A DNA stretch of 64,000 bases from Rallus limicola (GCA_022605955.1 JAKCOZ010000020.1:5507001-5571000); one strand, 5' to 3'. Positions 1-23,959 are shown, numbered from the stretch's first letter. The notes: a model not told the origin generated them from the letters alone. Made by a program: numbers and translations.

Positions 1-3000
1 CGTTTGTATGTGTGAAGGAACCCAGGTTATGAAATCTAAACAGAAGTATGGGCTGTGATTAATGTAGAGAAGGAAGTTAAATTACAGATAAGCCTGAAAA
101 CTTATCTGTCCATTGAGCAACCAGACTAATAAGGGTTAAGAAATGCCACAGATTTGACTTGCAAATTCAGTCTCTACATAACCAACCAGTTTTTCCAGAA
201 GAAAAGGAGTTGTTGTGAAGGTGACTTGCAAAATATGTCTAAATCTAATAAATATGCATGGCTACAGTGCTGCTGACCATAAAAGGATATGAGGTGACAG
301 AAGGAAATCCAGAATCAAGTTTAAAAAGGGAAAAATAAAATCTAACATCTAGTTTGAACCAGACTGGATACCAGTTCTCCCCCAGACTGAAGCCTTACTC
401 CTTATTCACCATGACATAGTTTCCATTGTAATCTTCCCTTTTTTTTTTGTTCTTTCTCCTGTAATAAGAAATCCTGACTTCTGTACTTTGCTGAAATCCT
501 CTTGAAGGTTGACAGTATTCACAAACGTTAAAACTATAAGCAGGCAAAGACGAACAGGAGCCAGGGCCTAGTAGCTGATAAACCTCAGCCTGCAGTGCCA
601 CAGTGTTTGATAATCCCTGTAGCCTAAAAGCCTAGTTTATCTGCAATCCTTCACATAGTGTCCAAGCGATGTACTGTCACAAACTGAATGGAAAGGCACC
701 TTCCTACCTGTCCAGGTAAAATATTTTGTCATAAAAAAGCTGCTGACCGACCCCCTATATTGTCTCTCAACTCCAGCGGCTTTTCTGGTCAAACTTGAGA
801 ACTCCAGCATGTGCAGATGCTCATCAAAGTACTCAAAAGCAGACCAGATGTTTAACCCAGACACCCCTCTCCAACAACCCCAGAACCCAAAGATATCTAC
901 AGAGGGAGAAGTGGTATTTTCAACGTATATTGTGCTTAAACTCAGATGAGTTAGGTTCTCTCTGTGCATTTTGTGAGGATGTCATTGTTCTGCATTGCAT
1001 GGCTTCTAATGTGAATACAGATTACCATTGACTGATTCAATCCATTCCTTGATGTCTAGAGCACTGAACTTCTGTCAACCCCACGCAACATGAACAAAAA
1101 TTAGTTACAGAAAAGGTCCCTAGAAGGTCACTGTGAAGCATCTCTCCTGACAGCATATTGACAACACAATTATTATCTTTATGTAGTGCCCTTCACCAGA
1201 GATGCTAACCCAGAGCTCCTCTACAAGTGTTATTCAGTGTGAACTTTTTCTCTCCACCCTCACCTGGGACTGAGCTGTTATTATTATTCTTCTCGTTAGG
1301 CAGAAAGGCACTACGGTTGAGGGGAGCTGAGAGCTCTGTTCAGGAGTGCACAGAAAAGCGTGGTAAAACTAGATTTACAACACAGAGCTGAGTCAGGCTC
1401 TTCTAAGCCACACTTCCCCCATACCAATTACTTAGCTTTGCTATGAAGTTAAAATCGCTAACAATCTTGGGAAGAAAAAGCTTCTTTTAATGCCTCAACC
1501 AGTTCTTCTATTTGTGTGTGCATGTGTACATATGCACGTGTGTGTTTGCATGTGCAGATTTACAATCTGGTTTAACACAAGGGTGTAGCCATCTTTTTGA
1601 CAGGCATATGCAAATACAGTATATGATATTGTGTTGGCATGGCAACTATCTACCGGTTTTAAGTAATGAGGTCAGGCTGTAGTGGCCGTGCAAACCCATG
1701 TCACTGGCAAGAGGTACAGCTACTTACTCCCATGTGGTCCAAGCAGAGCAGCCTATGCAAGGAAGAGCTCAGCACATACCACAGCACCAGACAGGTGCGT
1801 TACATGGATGAGTGGACACATGCCCATATCGCTAATCACCCTCTCCCCACCCTAAGCAAGTTCAGCTTAGCTTCCTGCCGAACAAACATCTTGCTTTTAC
1901 CCGCCCCTGAATACACTCATTGTGCATCATGGTTGTACAGCAGCTTTTCTCTAAGCAGCCATAAAGCCAGGGAGACTTCCCCTAGCAGCATCACATTATT
2001 AGTCTTTATTAGATAATAATAACAGGAGACTTTTGGAGGAGTGAGAGGCCTGGAGAGCTGAGTGTAGTTACAGGACAAAAGAACATAGAGCTGTCATCTC
2101 TTCATTCAGTTCTGCCAGGAAGTACCAGGTCACTTTCTGATTGTAACATTCTACATTTAAGAGATTGATTCAGTTCACTATATTGATTTTTTTCTTTTGC
2201 AGTTAGATCAAAAATGTCAAATACAAAGGACAGCAACCGTGGCCATTCTCTACACTGTTCCTTTGGCTCATGTGCTCCTTCTGGATCTCTCTCTAGTGTT
2301 ACAGCAAAACAAGCATACCCACACCCACAATCCCTTAGGTACAAAAGCAGAAGGTGGTACACGCCCAGAGATGCATACAGCTTAGACTATTTAACACAAT
2401 TAATTATTTCCAGGCATAATTGTCTCTATCAGCTACACTAACGTCAGTAGTAATTGGAGAGCTAGTGCTCCAACGTGTTACCACAGAGTGCTTAGTAAAG
2501 TGTTGGCGGCCTAATAGATATAAATCAGAAGAATACAGTGAAGCTATGATCTTTTCACAGATGCAGAGCTTTAGCTATGTAACATTTCAAAAGTATTTAA
2601 TGTGTCCATAAAATACGTATTTGTTAGATCAGTTCTTGTCCTTCATTCTTGAAGAAGAAAGTGCTTAAGTTGGGCAAAAAGACCTTCCATCAAAGCTTGG
2701 CCAGATATGACTTTCAGCTACTATTTTTAACCTAAAGAGTTTTTCAGCCTAGGTCTGAGAACAATAATGCAGTCACTCTTTTGAGATTTACTGTAGCCAA
2801 GTCCCAGCCCGGTAAGGAAGTGTGAGTTAAATAATTCTACTGATTTTCCTTCCTAATTTACAGCTGTGCAGTTACAAAACAAAAGGAGAACCAGTGTGCC
2901 TCCAACACCTCCAGGCAGGCGCATCGCAACTGGTTGTATCTGGTGCTTATGCCAACGCTCAGAGCTCGGCTCTCCACATCTTGCAGGGCCAAGGACAGAG

Positions 3001-3290
3001 CCCACTCCCTGTGGCAGTATGAGGCCTGCAACTTCACTGTGAAATGAGAGGCTTGCAGGGTGTCTGACCCCTTAGCTATTCCAGCCGCTGACATCCCTTG
3101 GGACACCGAAGGCCTGGAGCACCAGGCAGCATCACATGAGTGAGGCAGACAAAGCACGCTCTGTGAGGGGCTCCGCCAGCCGACGCCAAGGCCTGTCAGC
3201 TTTAGGAAAAACCACTCGGCCTCCCTGAGCCAGCAGCCTTCCTGGGGCCAGGCACCACTGCCCCAAGACCCCTCTCCTGTCCCTGCTCCA
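1..3290. other. Intergenic flank, no gene recognised
   Basis: This AT-rich stretch lies upstream of the VPS37B CpG island. No exon with splice sites and a recognisable protein was found on either strand. In human the neighbour on this side is ABCB9, but nothing here could be matched to it. A run of alternating purine and pyrimidine (GT/CA-rich) lies at about 1511-1557. The longest open frame (- strand, 2858-3430) has no recognisable domain and overlaps the edge of the CpG island, so it is treated as chance. Confidence 0.6.
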
Positions 3291-3661
3291 GCCAGGCCCG
3301 GGGCGCCTGAGGCCTGGTGCGCTGCGACCTCATGGTGGGCTTTACCCAATGCAGGCACCCTCATATGGACTGTCTGGTATTCCCCAGCCTCCCTGCGGGG
3401 ATCCTCCTCCGGCCATGAGGATCCCCGCATCCTCCCAGGCCAACCCGGCGTGGTCCCCCATCAGCCACCCACCACCCTCCTGGGCACCCTCCTCGCCTCC
3501 AAAGCCACCCGCACTCCACTCCCCAGCCCTCTTTGGTCCCCCCCACCGGCATTGCTCAGACCCCCCTTGGTACGCCCCGCCCCGCGTGCTGCCGCCACGC
3601 CCCCCCAGCAGGGGGCGCCGAGGGCGGTGCCCACCCTGGGCTGGGGCGACACCGCCGCGGC

Positions 3662-3669
3662 ACTTCCGG
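3662..3669 (-). promoter_or_regulatory. ETS-family site (CCGGAAGT on - strand)
   Basis: The + strand reads ACTTCCGG, a perfect match to the ETS/GABP core in reverse orientation, 52 bases before the VPS37B start codon. Such sites near the start are typical of TATA-less housekeeping promoters. Binding is inferred, not shown. Confidence 0.5.
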
Positions 3670-3720
3670 TTGGCGGCGGCGGGAGCGGGGCCGGGGGTAG
3701 CCGGGCCGGGCTGCGCCGGG

Positions 3721-15013
<11,293 letters not shown>

Positions 15014-16633
15014 ATATTCTGGTGCGCCTAACTTATGTATTGGTGCTTATATTTCCTTTTTATCCCCATCAGAGACTTAATGTAGGCAATGGAAAGCCTC
15101 TGGTTTTTGCACAATGAAGTACAATATCTGAGCTGTGGCACAGAGGTTTGCCGATTGTGTTTGGTAAATGTGATTATTTCTATTTTCAAGTATCAGTGAC
15201 AACAAGTCTTTTCTAGGAAGGTGATAGGGTCTAAATTTTATAAATCCATCAAATTGCAAAACAGTATACAATGGATTTCCTGACGTTACAGATCAAATCA
15301 CACTGTCTGTCTCTGTGAGGAATCCTCTGTCGGTGCCAGTGTTTAGATAGTAACAACCATGTCTTGAATACTGGGCAAAGAGTTGCAGTGGACCACATCA
15401 GCATCCTTTGCAGTGTGCCCTGGCATTCATGGCCAGGTGCACAATGTTTTCAGAGCTCGCTGAGCTGAAATTCATGTCTGAAAATGTTCTATGTTTTTAG
15501 ACAGTAAAAGTTACAAGAATTTGAGTTTTACATTTCAGTTGTTACCTTAGACTTTTCATAATAAAAGTACACGCTCCTCCCACTCCTAAAGTAACTTGAT
15601 ATCCTGAAAGTCCTGGTCTCTTGAAATTCAGCTAAACTGTTCATAGAGCCAGTATAGAGTTTTATAGAAACTTTACCAGGCATTTTTATTTCCTTGCCTA
15701 TTAAGACTTTCTTATGTCTTTGGTGTGGGTTTTCCTTGCTGACACCTGGGATACAGAAGTGATTGTTGTTTGTTTTTTTTTTACACAGGTGCTTAGCTTT
15801 TGATATCCTGTGATTCCAGGAACCTAGGCAGGGTATTTTCTTAATCACATTCTGGGTTTTCACATCATGTAATTGCCCGATTGAAGCTCCATTTCATTTT
15901 ATATCAGAACTATTTTTAATGTTCCCATTTAGCTTTGCAGTTTTTAGCCTGTGTCTCTATCTGGAATTTGCAGGTAACGTTCCTCCATGAGCAGGCAAAC
16001 CAGAAAAGCTTTCTGAACTCCATGGTGGCTGTTTGCATCTTACATAATCCTTTCTTGGCTTCTTAGGCCACTGGAGAGGGAGGCTTCTTAGAGGAGCTCA
16101 GATTTCATTCTCAGCGTGACTCCCGAAGCTTAAGGTGCAGACATGCGCTGGTATTTTAATCTCTTCTTGGGGGAGGCAAATCTTAACACTTGCTGCTTTT
16201 GAGGAATGTGTCCTATCCCATCAGTTCATTACAGTTTCTCATATCCACAAAGAACTTTCAACTAACATGTTGTAATTTAGGAAACTCAGAGTCCAGCATC
16301 TGTCACAGCCCCTGCAGTATTTCAAAGCATTTTCATCCTGCTCTCGTGAGATGCACTACGTGGTTTGGAAGTCTGTACTACAGACAGCATCAGTCACAAT
16401 AGATTATCTGGGGTTTTTCTTTACATAAAGCCCTTGACTGTCCCTTAATCATTTCCTCTGGAGTGTGGTGGTTGCTAGCAAATACTGATCTGGAATTAAG
16501 CTCATAACAGGAAGCTCTCTAATCTGCAAAATATGATTATTTGGCTTGTTTTGCCTTCTGAAGACAAAGGGCAAAAGGTTGGTCAGTGTTACTGGCATCT
16601 GAACCAATTCCCCAGTGCAAGCCTGGAAAGTTT

Positions 16634-18692
16634 CTATAGATGGGGGGATTTTGTGAAGCAATGTGCATTGGATTTGTTTGCAAAGTGTGTTTTTTCTGTA
16701 ATCTAGTGATGGTACAGGATGTGTGTTGTTTTGGGTTTGTTTTGTTTTTTTTTTTAAATAGTGTAATATCTTTTCTTGGTATTATTTTCTCACTGAAACT
16801 TCGTATAAGCATGGTTAATTATGACTTCTTGCAGAGTAATTTTGCTGTGCTATTAGTGCTGGTATTTGGATGGCAGCTGTTGTATCTGAATGCTAAACAT
16901 CAATCTGCTGTAGAAAAAACGATTCATGTCCTAGAAAGAAGTAAAGCAGTTGGGGGCTACCAAGGTGGTGACTGGGTACAGAAATTCATACTTTGAGCCT
17001 GCTACACAAAAAACGCTAAAACACTTTCAAATCAGTTTTGCTAACATGTAATAAAACCAACCAGGTATATTTTACACTTATCAAGTGCCAACTTTTTTTC
17101 AGAGGGCTGAAAACCCTCAGAAGTGATGGAGGTGATAGGTAAGTGTATCGTGGATTTGCACTGCGTTTTATGTATCTAACTTTATTGGTATTAGTAGTCC
17201 AAAAATATTTTTACTACTTGTTAAATTTCTGTCTTTTGGTAACTTTTGTGATATCATGACCTTTCAGGGATACTTATCTAGAAACAAAACTCTTGTGCAA
17301 ACTAACTACAGACAAAGCTAATGCAATTTTTCTGTCTGAAAGCAAAACAATGCATTATTGCATATGCATGTGGCTGATGTGCCTTAGGATCACTACTTGT
17401 GATTGTAATACTAGGATATTAGCATTTTTATCATTTGAATGGCCATTGCTCAACTCTAAGGGCTCTTCAAGAGCACTTTCTTCTACAAAAAAATCTCACT
17501 CTCATACTTCAGAAAAAAACCAACAAAGGCTGGATCTCCTATTTGTAAGCTTCTAGTTGCCTTCACTGATGGAGATGTTTAAAGTAGGTAATGTAACTAA
17601 TGTGATGTTTCAGTTATAGCAACCTCGTAACTGAAATCCAGCTGCTCATGGATTGCCATTAATTGTGTGTGTGTGCGCACAAACTGTACATAAATACTTG
17701 ACTGCTGGTGATGTTTAACGGTAAAGGAGAAGGATGATTGTGGAGAGCTGTTGAAATCCTTTCAGAAACAACCATTGTAAAACACTAACCTGGATGAAGA
17801 GTTGGGCAAGAGACAAGTTGGTGCTTTTGACCCATTGCCCTTCAACAGCTTCTCCTGTTACAGCTAAGAAATAAATCATGCTATGGCTAGGATGTTTAGA
17901 ATCATACTAATTTGCACTGTTTATGAGATAGTGAGATTAAAATGCCATAGGCAAGCTGAGACTTGAGGAGGGGGGGATGGCTCAGTATGCTTGCCAAAAT
18001 ATATATATTATTATGTTGTCTTGAGGATTTTTAATGTCTGCTGCAAATAGCATATACTTCCCCAAAGCGATTGGAGTGGAGTAAAATCTTTTCAATCCGA
18101 TGTGTAACACGGCTTTAGAGTGTTGGTAGTGTTGGAGATGCTCTCTTTGGATGGCATTACTCTCGCCAGTCTCTTGTATGCAGATTGTAAGTTATGACTA
18201 ACTCAGTTGTGGTTAGGTGGTTGGATTGATGATCAGCATCAAATGGTTCGAACTCAAGGAATGAGTTTCAGTGCACTTCAGTGCTGACTCCTAGAAGAAG
18301 CGGAGTCAGTCGCTGGTAGCACAGCTGATCCACACAGGTCACATACACAACAAGCTCTCGTGTGATGCCAGGAGGCAGAGCCCTGGGCGCAGTCATGGGT
18401 AACCGTTAACATTTTGTGCCCCGACTTCCACAACCTCAAGTCTCGACCTCTTTTGGGACTTCTCTGCCTTCTCAAACTGGAATAATGACTTGGATACAGA
18501 GCTCAAATTGACAGTTCCTTTAGCCTGAGAATAGAGCTGCTTGGCAAACCTTGAGTTCAGAGGAGGTAGAGTTGTCCTGCACCTGAACAGTTCCTGGACA
18601 GTCTCATAAAGGGGCAGTTTTATATGCCTAGCAAGTTGTGAAACGTACAGTGGATTTGTTTGCATAATAAGTTTTTCTGTAATCTACTGTGG
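16634..18692 (+). repeat. Pair of diverged direct repeats about 2 kb apart
   Basis: Copy 1 (about 16634-16710) and copy 2 (about 18607-18692) share the blocks GGATTTGTTTGCA and TTTTTCTGTAATCTA in the same order and spacing. Weaker similarity runs upstream (GGGG...TTTT...TTGTGAA). The similarity is too long for chance and matches no repeat family I know. It may be a local segment duplication or a relic of an unrecognised repeat. Confidence 0.5.
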
Positions 18693-18702
18693 TCTGATTT
18701 TA

Positions 18703-18708
18703 AATAAA
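18703..18708 (+). terminator. VPS37B: Candidate distal poly(A) signal of VPS37B
   Basis: AATAAA here is followed 20-40 bases later by a GT-rich stretch (GTGTCTTGTTCCTGTTGTGG), the usual downstream element. It is the last good signal before the CR1 insertion. Earlier signals at 15560, 17050 and 17870 could also be used. Confidence 0.4.
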
Positions 18709-18849
18709 ATAGCATATCTCTTAAGTGTCTTGTTCCTGTTGTGGCTGCATTTAATCACAGTGGAGTTAACGTCATTGTACTGAAAAACAATAGTGTTTTA
18801 TATTATAGATTGTAAATTTGCAAGAGAGTAAGTTTAACTATTCATAGTA

Positions 18850-19612
18850 AATTGTGGAGACCACGATGAGTGGTGTTCCTCAGGGGTTCGGTATTGGGAC
18901 TGGTGCTGTTTAACATCTTTGGTGACATGGACAGTGGGATCAAGCGCAGCCTCAGCAAGTTTACTGATGACACCAGGCTGTGTCGTGGGTCGTCACCCTG
19001 GAGGGAAGGGATGGGATCCAGAGGGACCTGGTCAGGCTGGAGAGATGGGACTGTGTGAACCCCACGGAGCTCACCAGCGCCAAGTGTGAGGTCCTGCATG
19101 TGGGCCGGGGCAGCACAACAGCAGGCTGGGCAGAGAAGGGACTGAGAGCGGCACCCTGCAGAGCTATGTCCTGGTTGGGGGAATCCCGGAACAAGACAGA
19201 TACGGAACTGTTGGAGTGAGTCCAGAGGAGGCCCTGGAGATGATCCTAGGACTGGAGCAGCTCTCCTCTGGAGACAGGCTGAGAGAGTTGGGGTGGTTCA
19301 GCCTGGAGAAGAGAAGGTTCCAGGGAGGCCTCTGAGAACTTTCCGGTCACTCGAGGGGCTCCAGGTAAGCTGGAGAGGGGCTGGTGCCAAGGGCAGGGAG
19401 GGCCAGGCCCAGGAGAATGGCCTTCAGCTGCTGGTGAAGCTGAAAGGCAAAAATTCCCGGGGAAGGGGAAGGCCCTGTCACAGGGGGCCCAGAGAAGCTG
19501 GGGCTGCCCCTGGATCTCTGGCGGGGTCCAGGGCCAGGTTGGATGGGGCTTTGCACACCCTGGCCTGTGGGGTGTGTCACTGAGTTCCCTTCCAATCCAA
19601 ATCAGACTGGTT
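18850..19612 (+). mobile_element. CR1 LINE, 5'-truncated with internal deletion
   Basis: This is the 3' part of a CR1 retrotransposon in + orientation. The 5' portion encodes the remnant of the reverse-transcriptase palm (SGVPQG, then a GLVLFNIF-like stretch, then LSKF), with the catalytic F/YADD box degraded to FTDD and later frameshifts. After about 19150 the sequence jumps to the GAACTGTTGGAGTGAGTCCA region, so several hundred bases of consensus appear to be missing. The 3' end (AGAGAGTTGGGGTGGTTCAG onwards) reaches TTCCCTTCCAATCCAAA. The copy is long dead and lies between VPS37B and HIP1R. Confidence 0.92.
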
Positions 19613-20332
19613 TTATTGACTGGCTGCATGGCTGTCACAGGAGAGGTAAGCTCAGAGAAGGTTCTGCAGGTTGTCATCATGGCAACAAGATACGTGGGCT
19701 GTCTTGCTGGGTAAAATCCCTTCGCTTTTGTTTTAGTTCCCTGCAATTAGCTGGAGTAGTGGGAGTGGTTAGACTCCTGGAAAAGCTGAAGGAGAGGGAA
19801 AAGTCACTTTTGTTTGTTAATAGAGGAAGAACTCAGATTTCAGCCAACTCAAGTTAGGAGAAATGAGTCAACTGAAGTTATTTAGGAATCTTGAGTCAGA
19901 GGGCAGAAAAGACCTGATGTAATTTTCTGTAATACCTGTCTCTGACAGCAGTGTGAAATACAACCCCACTGCAGAATAACTGACAACACATGGAAGAAAA
20001 TCCCTTTTTTAATTGTTTCCTGAGATGTTCCATTTCTGGTGGCTACAGAGGTCGGATAACCTTCTGCTGGTGCAGGAACAGGGACATAGAAGGAAGGAGA
20101 ACTTGCAGCACTGACTCAGTGCAGGTGGGCGAGGGCTGGGGATGGCGTTACGTAAAAGCTGCCGCTCTTCAACTTGGCTCTTCTCAGACTTGGCAGCAAC
20201 ACCCACATTCTGCAGCTTGAAGAAGGTGTGTGTGAAAAAAGAACTTCAAGAGGTGCCTGTCCCGAGGGTTCAAATGGCCCTTCCCTGGCTCATGTGCCTC
20301 TGGGTGGGATTGTTCTGCGTGCAAGGGAGAGG
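19613..20332. other. Intergenic, nothing recognised
   Basis: Unique-looking sequence between the CR1 and the solo LTR. No exon, RNA gene or known repeat was recognised on either strand. Confidence 0.5.
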
Positions 20333-20964
20333 TGTTAAAGGATTTCACTGGACTTCAGGTTACTCCAGGCTTGCTTTTATTAACAACTTGGAGTTGGGCC
20401 ATCACCTCGGTGAGTTTATGTTGTGTTTATGACCTTATATCCTCTTTTAACACAATTACATAATACACCAAGTGCCCTGTTTTGGTTGGCTGGAAGTCCA
20501 TAATTTGCTTTTGTCGTCTTCTTTTTGGGTGTCGGTGGTTGCTCCTTCTCGGCTCTCCTGCAGATCTTAGATCCTGCTGATCCTTCTCAGAGGTGACTGT
20601 CTCCTCTCCTTCTTTCCCAAGGTCTTGATATTCTACATTAAACACTCTTTGAACTCCACTTAACCACAAAATACCTCATTCCTCTCCTAAACTGAAATCC
20701 TTTACTTGATCATTTACATTATATTTGTGCACCTCCCCAACTCAGCCCTTCATTTATACCTATCTACTGATTAACTTGGCTGAGGACTAACTCCTCCATG
20801 GAAAGGGCTACACACCGAACACTGAGGCAGCTTAGCATAGTTAGAGCTTATTGTTTAAAAACACCAGCAATTACACAGCTGTAAATATCGTATCATTAAT
20901 TCTACTCCTTCATAATAATTAATTCTAACATACTATTTGTACTAAACTATATTTTACTTGAACA
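20333..20964 (-). mobile_element. Probable solo LTR of an endogenous retrovirus
   Basis: The 632-bp block starts TGTT and ends AACA, the perfect short inverted termini of retroviral LTRs, and is flanked on both sides by GAGG (20329-20332 and 20965-20968), consistent with a 4-bp target-site duplication. Read on the - strand it has a TATAAA box at 20758-20753 and, about 375 bases later, AATAAA at 20381-20376, about 45 bases before its 3' end. That is the U3-R-U5 order expected of an LTR. No internal viral genes and no second LTR are present, so it would be a solo LTR left by recombination. The family is not assigned: a 4-bp duplication is typical of gammaretrovirus-like elements, but so short a match could be chance. 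Confidence 0.6.
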
Positions 20965-23623
20965 GAGGTGACCTGGTCGGAGCCAACCTCGCTGTGCAGG
21001 GGGCTCACATGGCTTCTGTGTAATGGGTGACACACAAAGAAAGGGAAAGTAATGCAGAAAGTGGCGTATCAGTGATGCGCTGGCAGCAAGTCCATGGTGG
21101 TGACTTGTCCCTTCTCTTTGGCAGCTGGCTTCAGAGGCACCCGTGGAGCCGTCAGTAGCACTGGGGCTGTAATGAGAGCTGGTTGTACATTAATCAAGGC
21201 TGGCACAAGGTATGTCTGTTCACCTGCCCCCAGACTTTGTCACTGGACATGTGTTCCTATGCAATCTTCTGAGAAGTTTCTGTCCCAACTGGGGTTTAGT
21301 TGAAGCCTTGCTTGAGGCTCTGCTGCCCCTTGTCCCTGAGGCCAGGGGCTCTCAACCTTGCCAGAAGCCAAATCTCTTTTGGATTTTCTCCCTACCTGTG
21401 GGACAAATTGGAAGCTGCTGATGCTGGAAGACTGTGGGTGCATACCTTGACCTCTAACAGCTATTATTTGGTGCTGCTGCTTATCACCAGCCTGTTCAAG
21501 GGTGCTTTTCCTGTACTCCTGAAGCTGCTGAGTACGATTTTTTTTTTTCCTTCAAAGCTGGTTCCTCTCACCAGACAAGCTAATTCCACACCTTGCTACC
21601 TGCCCTTAAAACTACCCCAGCAACTGCTGCTCGAGGTGGGTCGTTAGGCATGAAAAAGGCCAGCTGCAGCAAGGATGGGAGGTGACAAGGGATGGCAGGT
21701 CTCAGTGCTGGAACCAGACCACCTGCTTGAGGAGAAAATGCTGATTCTGGAGAAACATGGAAATGTAATGATGTCCTCTGGTGTGCACACACGTTGTCTC
21801 CTGCTACCAGTCACAATGGGTGGTCTTTAAGGGCAGCACACGCCAGCTGCACTTCTCTGATTTGATTTAAACTTGCCAGCCTGTGAGGCCTTGCTTCAAC
21901 GACTGACCAATGCGTTTCTATTTCCCAGGGTTTTTTTCTGTTTCTGTTTGGGCCATTCAGGAAACTCCATCACTACACCTTGCCCTGCCCAGCTGGACAC
22001 AGCTCAGCCATAGTCCCCACTACAGAGGGGAAGTGCCTGCCTCCCAAGCTGCTGTTGGCAGCTTCAATTAAGGGCTCTTCAAAAAATACCTGCACAGAAG
22101 TGTTCTCTCTTTCCCTGACCTCCTGGAGCAGGGCAGAGTGGTGTTTTCTATTCCTGTGCTAGAGTTCAGTGGCCTTTTTCTCTCCCCCGTAGTGACCTAC
22201 AAGACAGCCATGGTTTGTAACCTCTGTCTCTAGCAATGCCAGTGCTGGACTTCAGTTCTCTGGGGGTTCCTCTCAAAATACTTTGTGGTCCCCTGTGCTA
22301 TGGCTGCTGAGGGAGCCCAAGGGAGAGGACACAAGGGTGCTGACAGCAGGCTGTTTGAAAGCTGCTGCCAGAGAACTAAATGGAGCTGTGTTAACCGTGG
22401 GGAGCACAGTGTAGGATGTCACAACTTGGTTTTTTTCCTGTTGCTTTTATTCCAGGTACTGAGTGAAATTTGTTCTTGGTAACTCATCAAGTTAAATGTC
22501 ATCTTCTCACTGCTGCTACAGTAATGGTATTTAACTAACCCTCATTAGCTAATTGAGACCTGTACAGCGGTATGTGTTGATGAAGTCTCAAAATAAGCCT
22601 TTGCATGCACTGTTTGAAGGTGTGATTGTTTTTTAATTATTATTTTTAATTGTTTAAAGTTATTTTTTTTATCTGCTACTAATAGCAAAGACTTTCCAAA
22701 AAGTCTGGGACTTAGTCTTAGTCTGACCAGTAAGCTTGTGGATGAAGCTTACTGTAGTACCTAGGTTAGTCTTTGGCTTTTGGGGCTTGGTTGGTTGGTT
22801 GTTTTTTTTTTGGTTTTGCTGATTATTTTTGGTGAGACTTTCTATATGCCGGCCTGGGTGGTCATACCTGCAGCCCTGCAGGCATCCATGGAAGTAAGTA
22901 AATCATTCTGAGCCAGCAGTGCTGTTTAACCTTATATATACCCATCACCCCAGTCTTAAGGCCACCTTTTATTTTTGAATTCTTTAAATATAGCTGTGGT
23001 GAAACCTAGGGAGCTGTAAAAGTTAGCATCCTTGCTTGAGCAGGGTTTCTGGTGTACAGTGTAATAAATGTGAGCAGTTTGGATGATGTCAGCCTCCCAG
23101 CAAATAGATCTGTATCACCCACTATAAATAGACTGTGAGTGACTGCAGAAGGCACTTCCTTGTACCCAGAGAAGTGTCTGAAAGAAACGAAACTCCAAAG
23201 CAGGGAGCTGGCCACAGGCACTGACGGTGTCACTTGGTTTCGACAGCAGCCACCTGTGGGACAGGGATGGGTAAGGTTCTCCACCCCCACCACTGTAGGT
23301 AAGAAAGGTTCACTGGAGCTTCATGGAAAGGCTGAGACTGATGGAAGTACATCTTTGGGCTGGAGATGACCTTGGGATAACTTTCAGGATTAGACTGTCA
23401 CCTTGCCTTGCCCAGTAACACCAGTACCAACACCAAAGCCAGAGGAACACCTTTTGTACACACACAGCTGGTTGGGAAATGGGACCTAGCCCTCGCTGTG
23501 CTCCCCAGCATAGTTGCTCATAAACCTGTAAAGGCTGTTTTGTGACATGTAACCTTGGGAATCTTAAATCGTGATGGCACTGCTCTGTAACCAAAATAAA
23601 CAGCAAAATACCTTGTAACTGTG
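20965..23623. other. Intergenic between convergent genes
   Basis: No exon with recognisable protein was found. The stretch contains poly-T tracts (about 22660 and 22801) and TTTATT at 22446 and elsewhere, which on the - strand would be very distal poly(A) signals for HIP1R. Nothing else is supported. Confidence 0.5.
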
Positions 23624-23949
23624 TTTTATTGAGCTCCAGCACCTTCTGCTTCTCCTTAACTGCTTTACAGCCTGTTGTTAACCATGGTTTTTTACTGTGG
23701 CCTATACTCACTGAGCTCCAACTGCCTCAGCCTTACCTTGCCATGGGTGCATCCGATGCACGCCAAGAGGTGCAGTAACACTCGGCCCTGCAGCTACCCC
23801 CCCCAAATTAAACAAAAATCCACACATTGTGCCAGCATGGTGCCAACAGCCCCACTGAGCAGCAGTGAGGCTGCAGGTACCAGTTGCCCAGGCTGGAAGC
23901 TGGCTGGCCACATTCATCCTCCACGCACACTGCTGCAGCTGACTTGCTT

Positions 23950-23959
23950 TTTATTTATT
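23950..23959 (-). terminator. HIP1R: Candidate HIP1R poly(A) signals (two overlapping AATAAA)
   Basis: The + strand TTTATTTATT reads AATAAATAAA on the - strand, about 1.7 kb after the HIP1R stop. A further - strand AATAAA lies at 23630-23625. Which one is used cannot be told from sequence. Confidence 0.45.

Larger units (their letters stand above)
15014..18730 (+). other. VPS37B: VPS37B 3' UTR and flank
   Basis: No further coding exon is visible after the stop at 15011-15013. The stretch is AT-rich with four + strand AATAAA signals at 15560-15565, 17050-17055, 17870-17875 and 18703-18708, so alternative UTR lengths are possible. It also contains a pair of diverged duplicate segments (16634-16710 and 18607-18692). 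How far the transcript extends is inference. Confidence 0.55.

Noticed and set aside
1511..1557. Alternating GT/CA tract as possible Z-DNA or regulatory element
   Set aside because: Short, interrupted and of a kind common in vertebrate intergenic sequence.
2858..3430. 190-codon - strand open frame upstream of VPS37B
   Set aside because: Overlaps the edge of the CpG island, has no recognised domain and no supporting splice structure. A divergent promoter transcript is possible but not supported.
18393..18665. - strand open frame of 90 codons next to the duplicate segment
   Set aside because: No recognised domain; lies in the VPS37B 3' region and overlaps the poorly understood duplicate copy. 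Chance is most likely.
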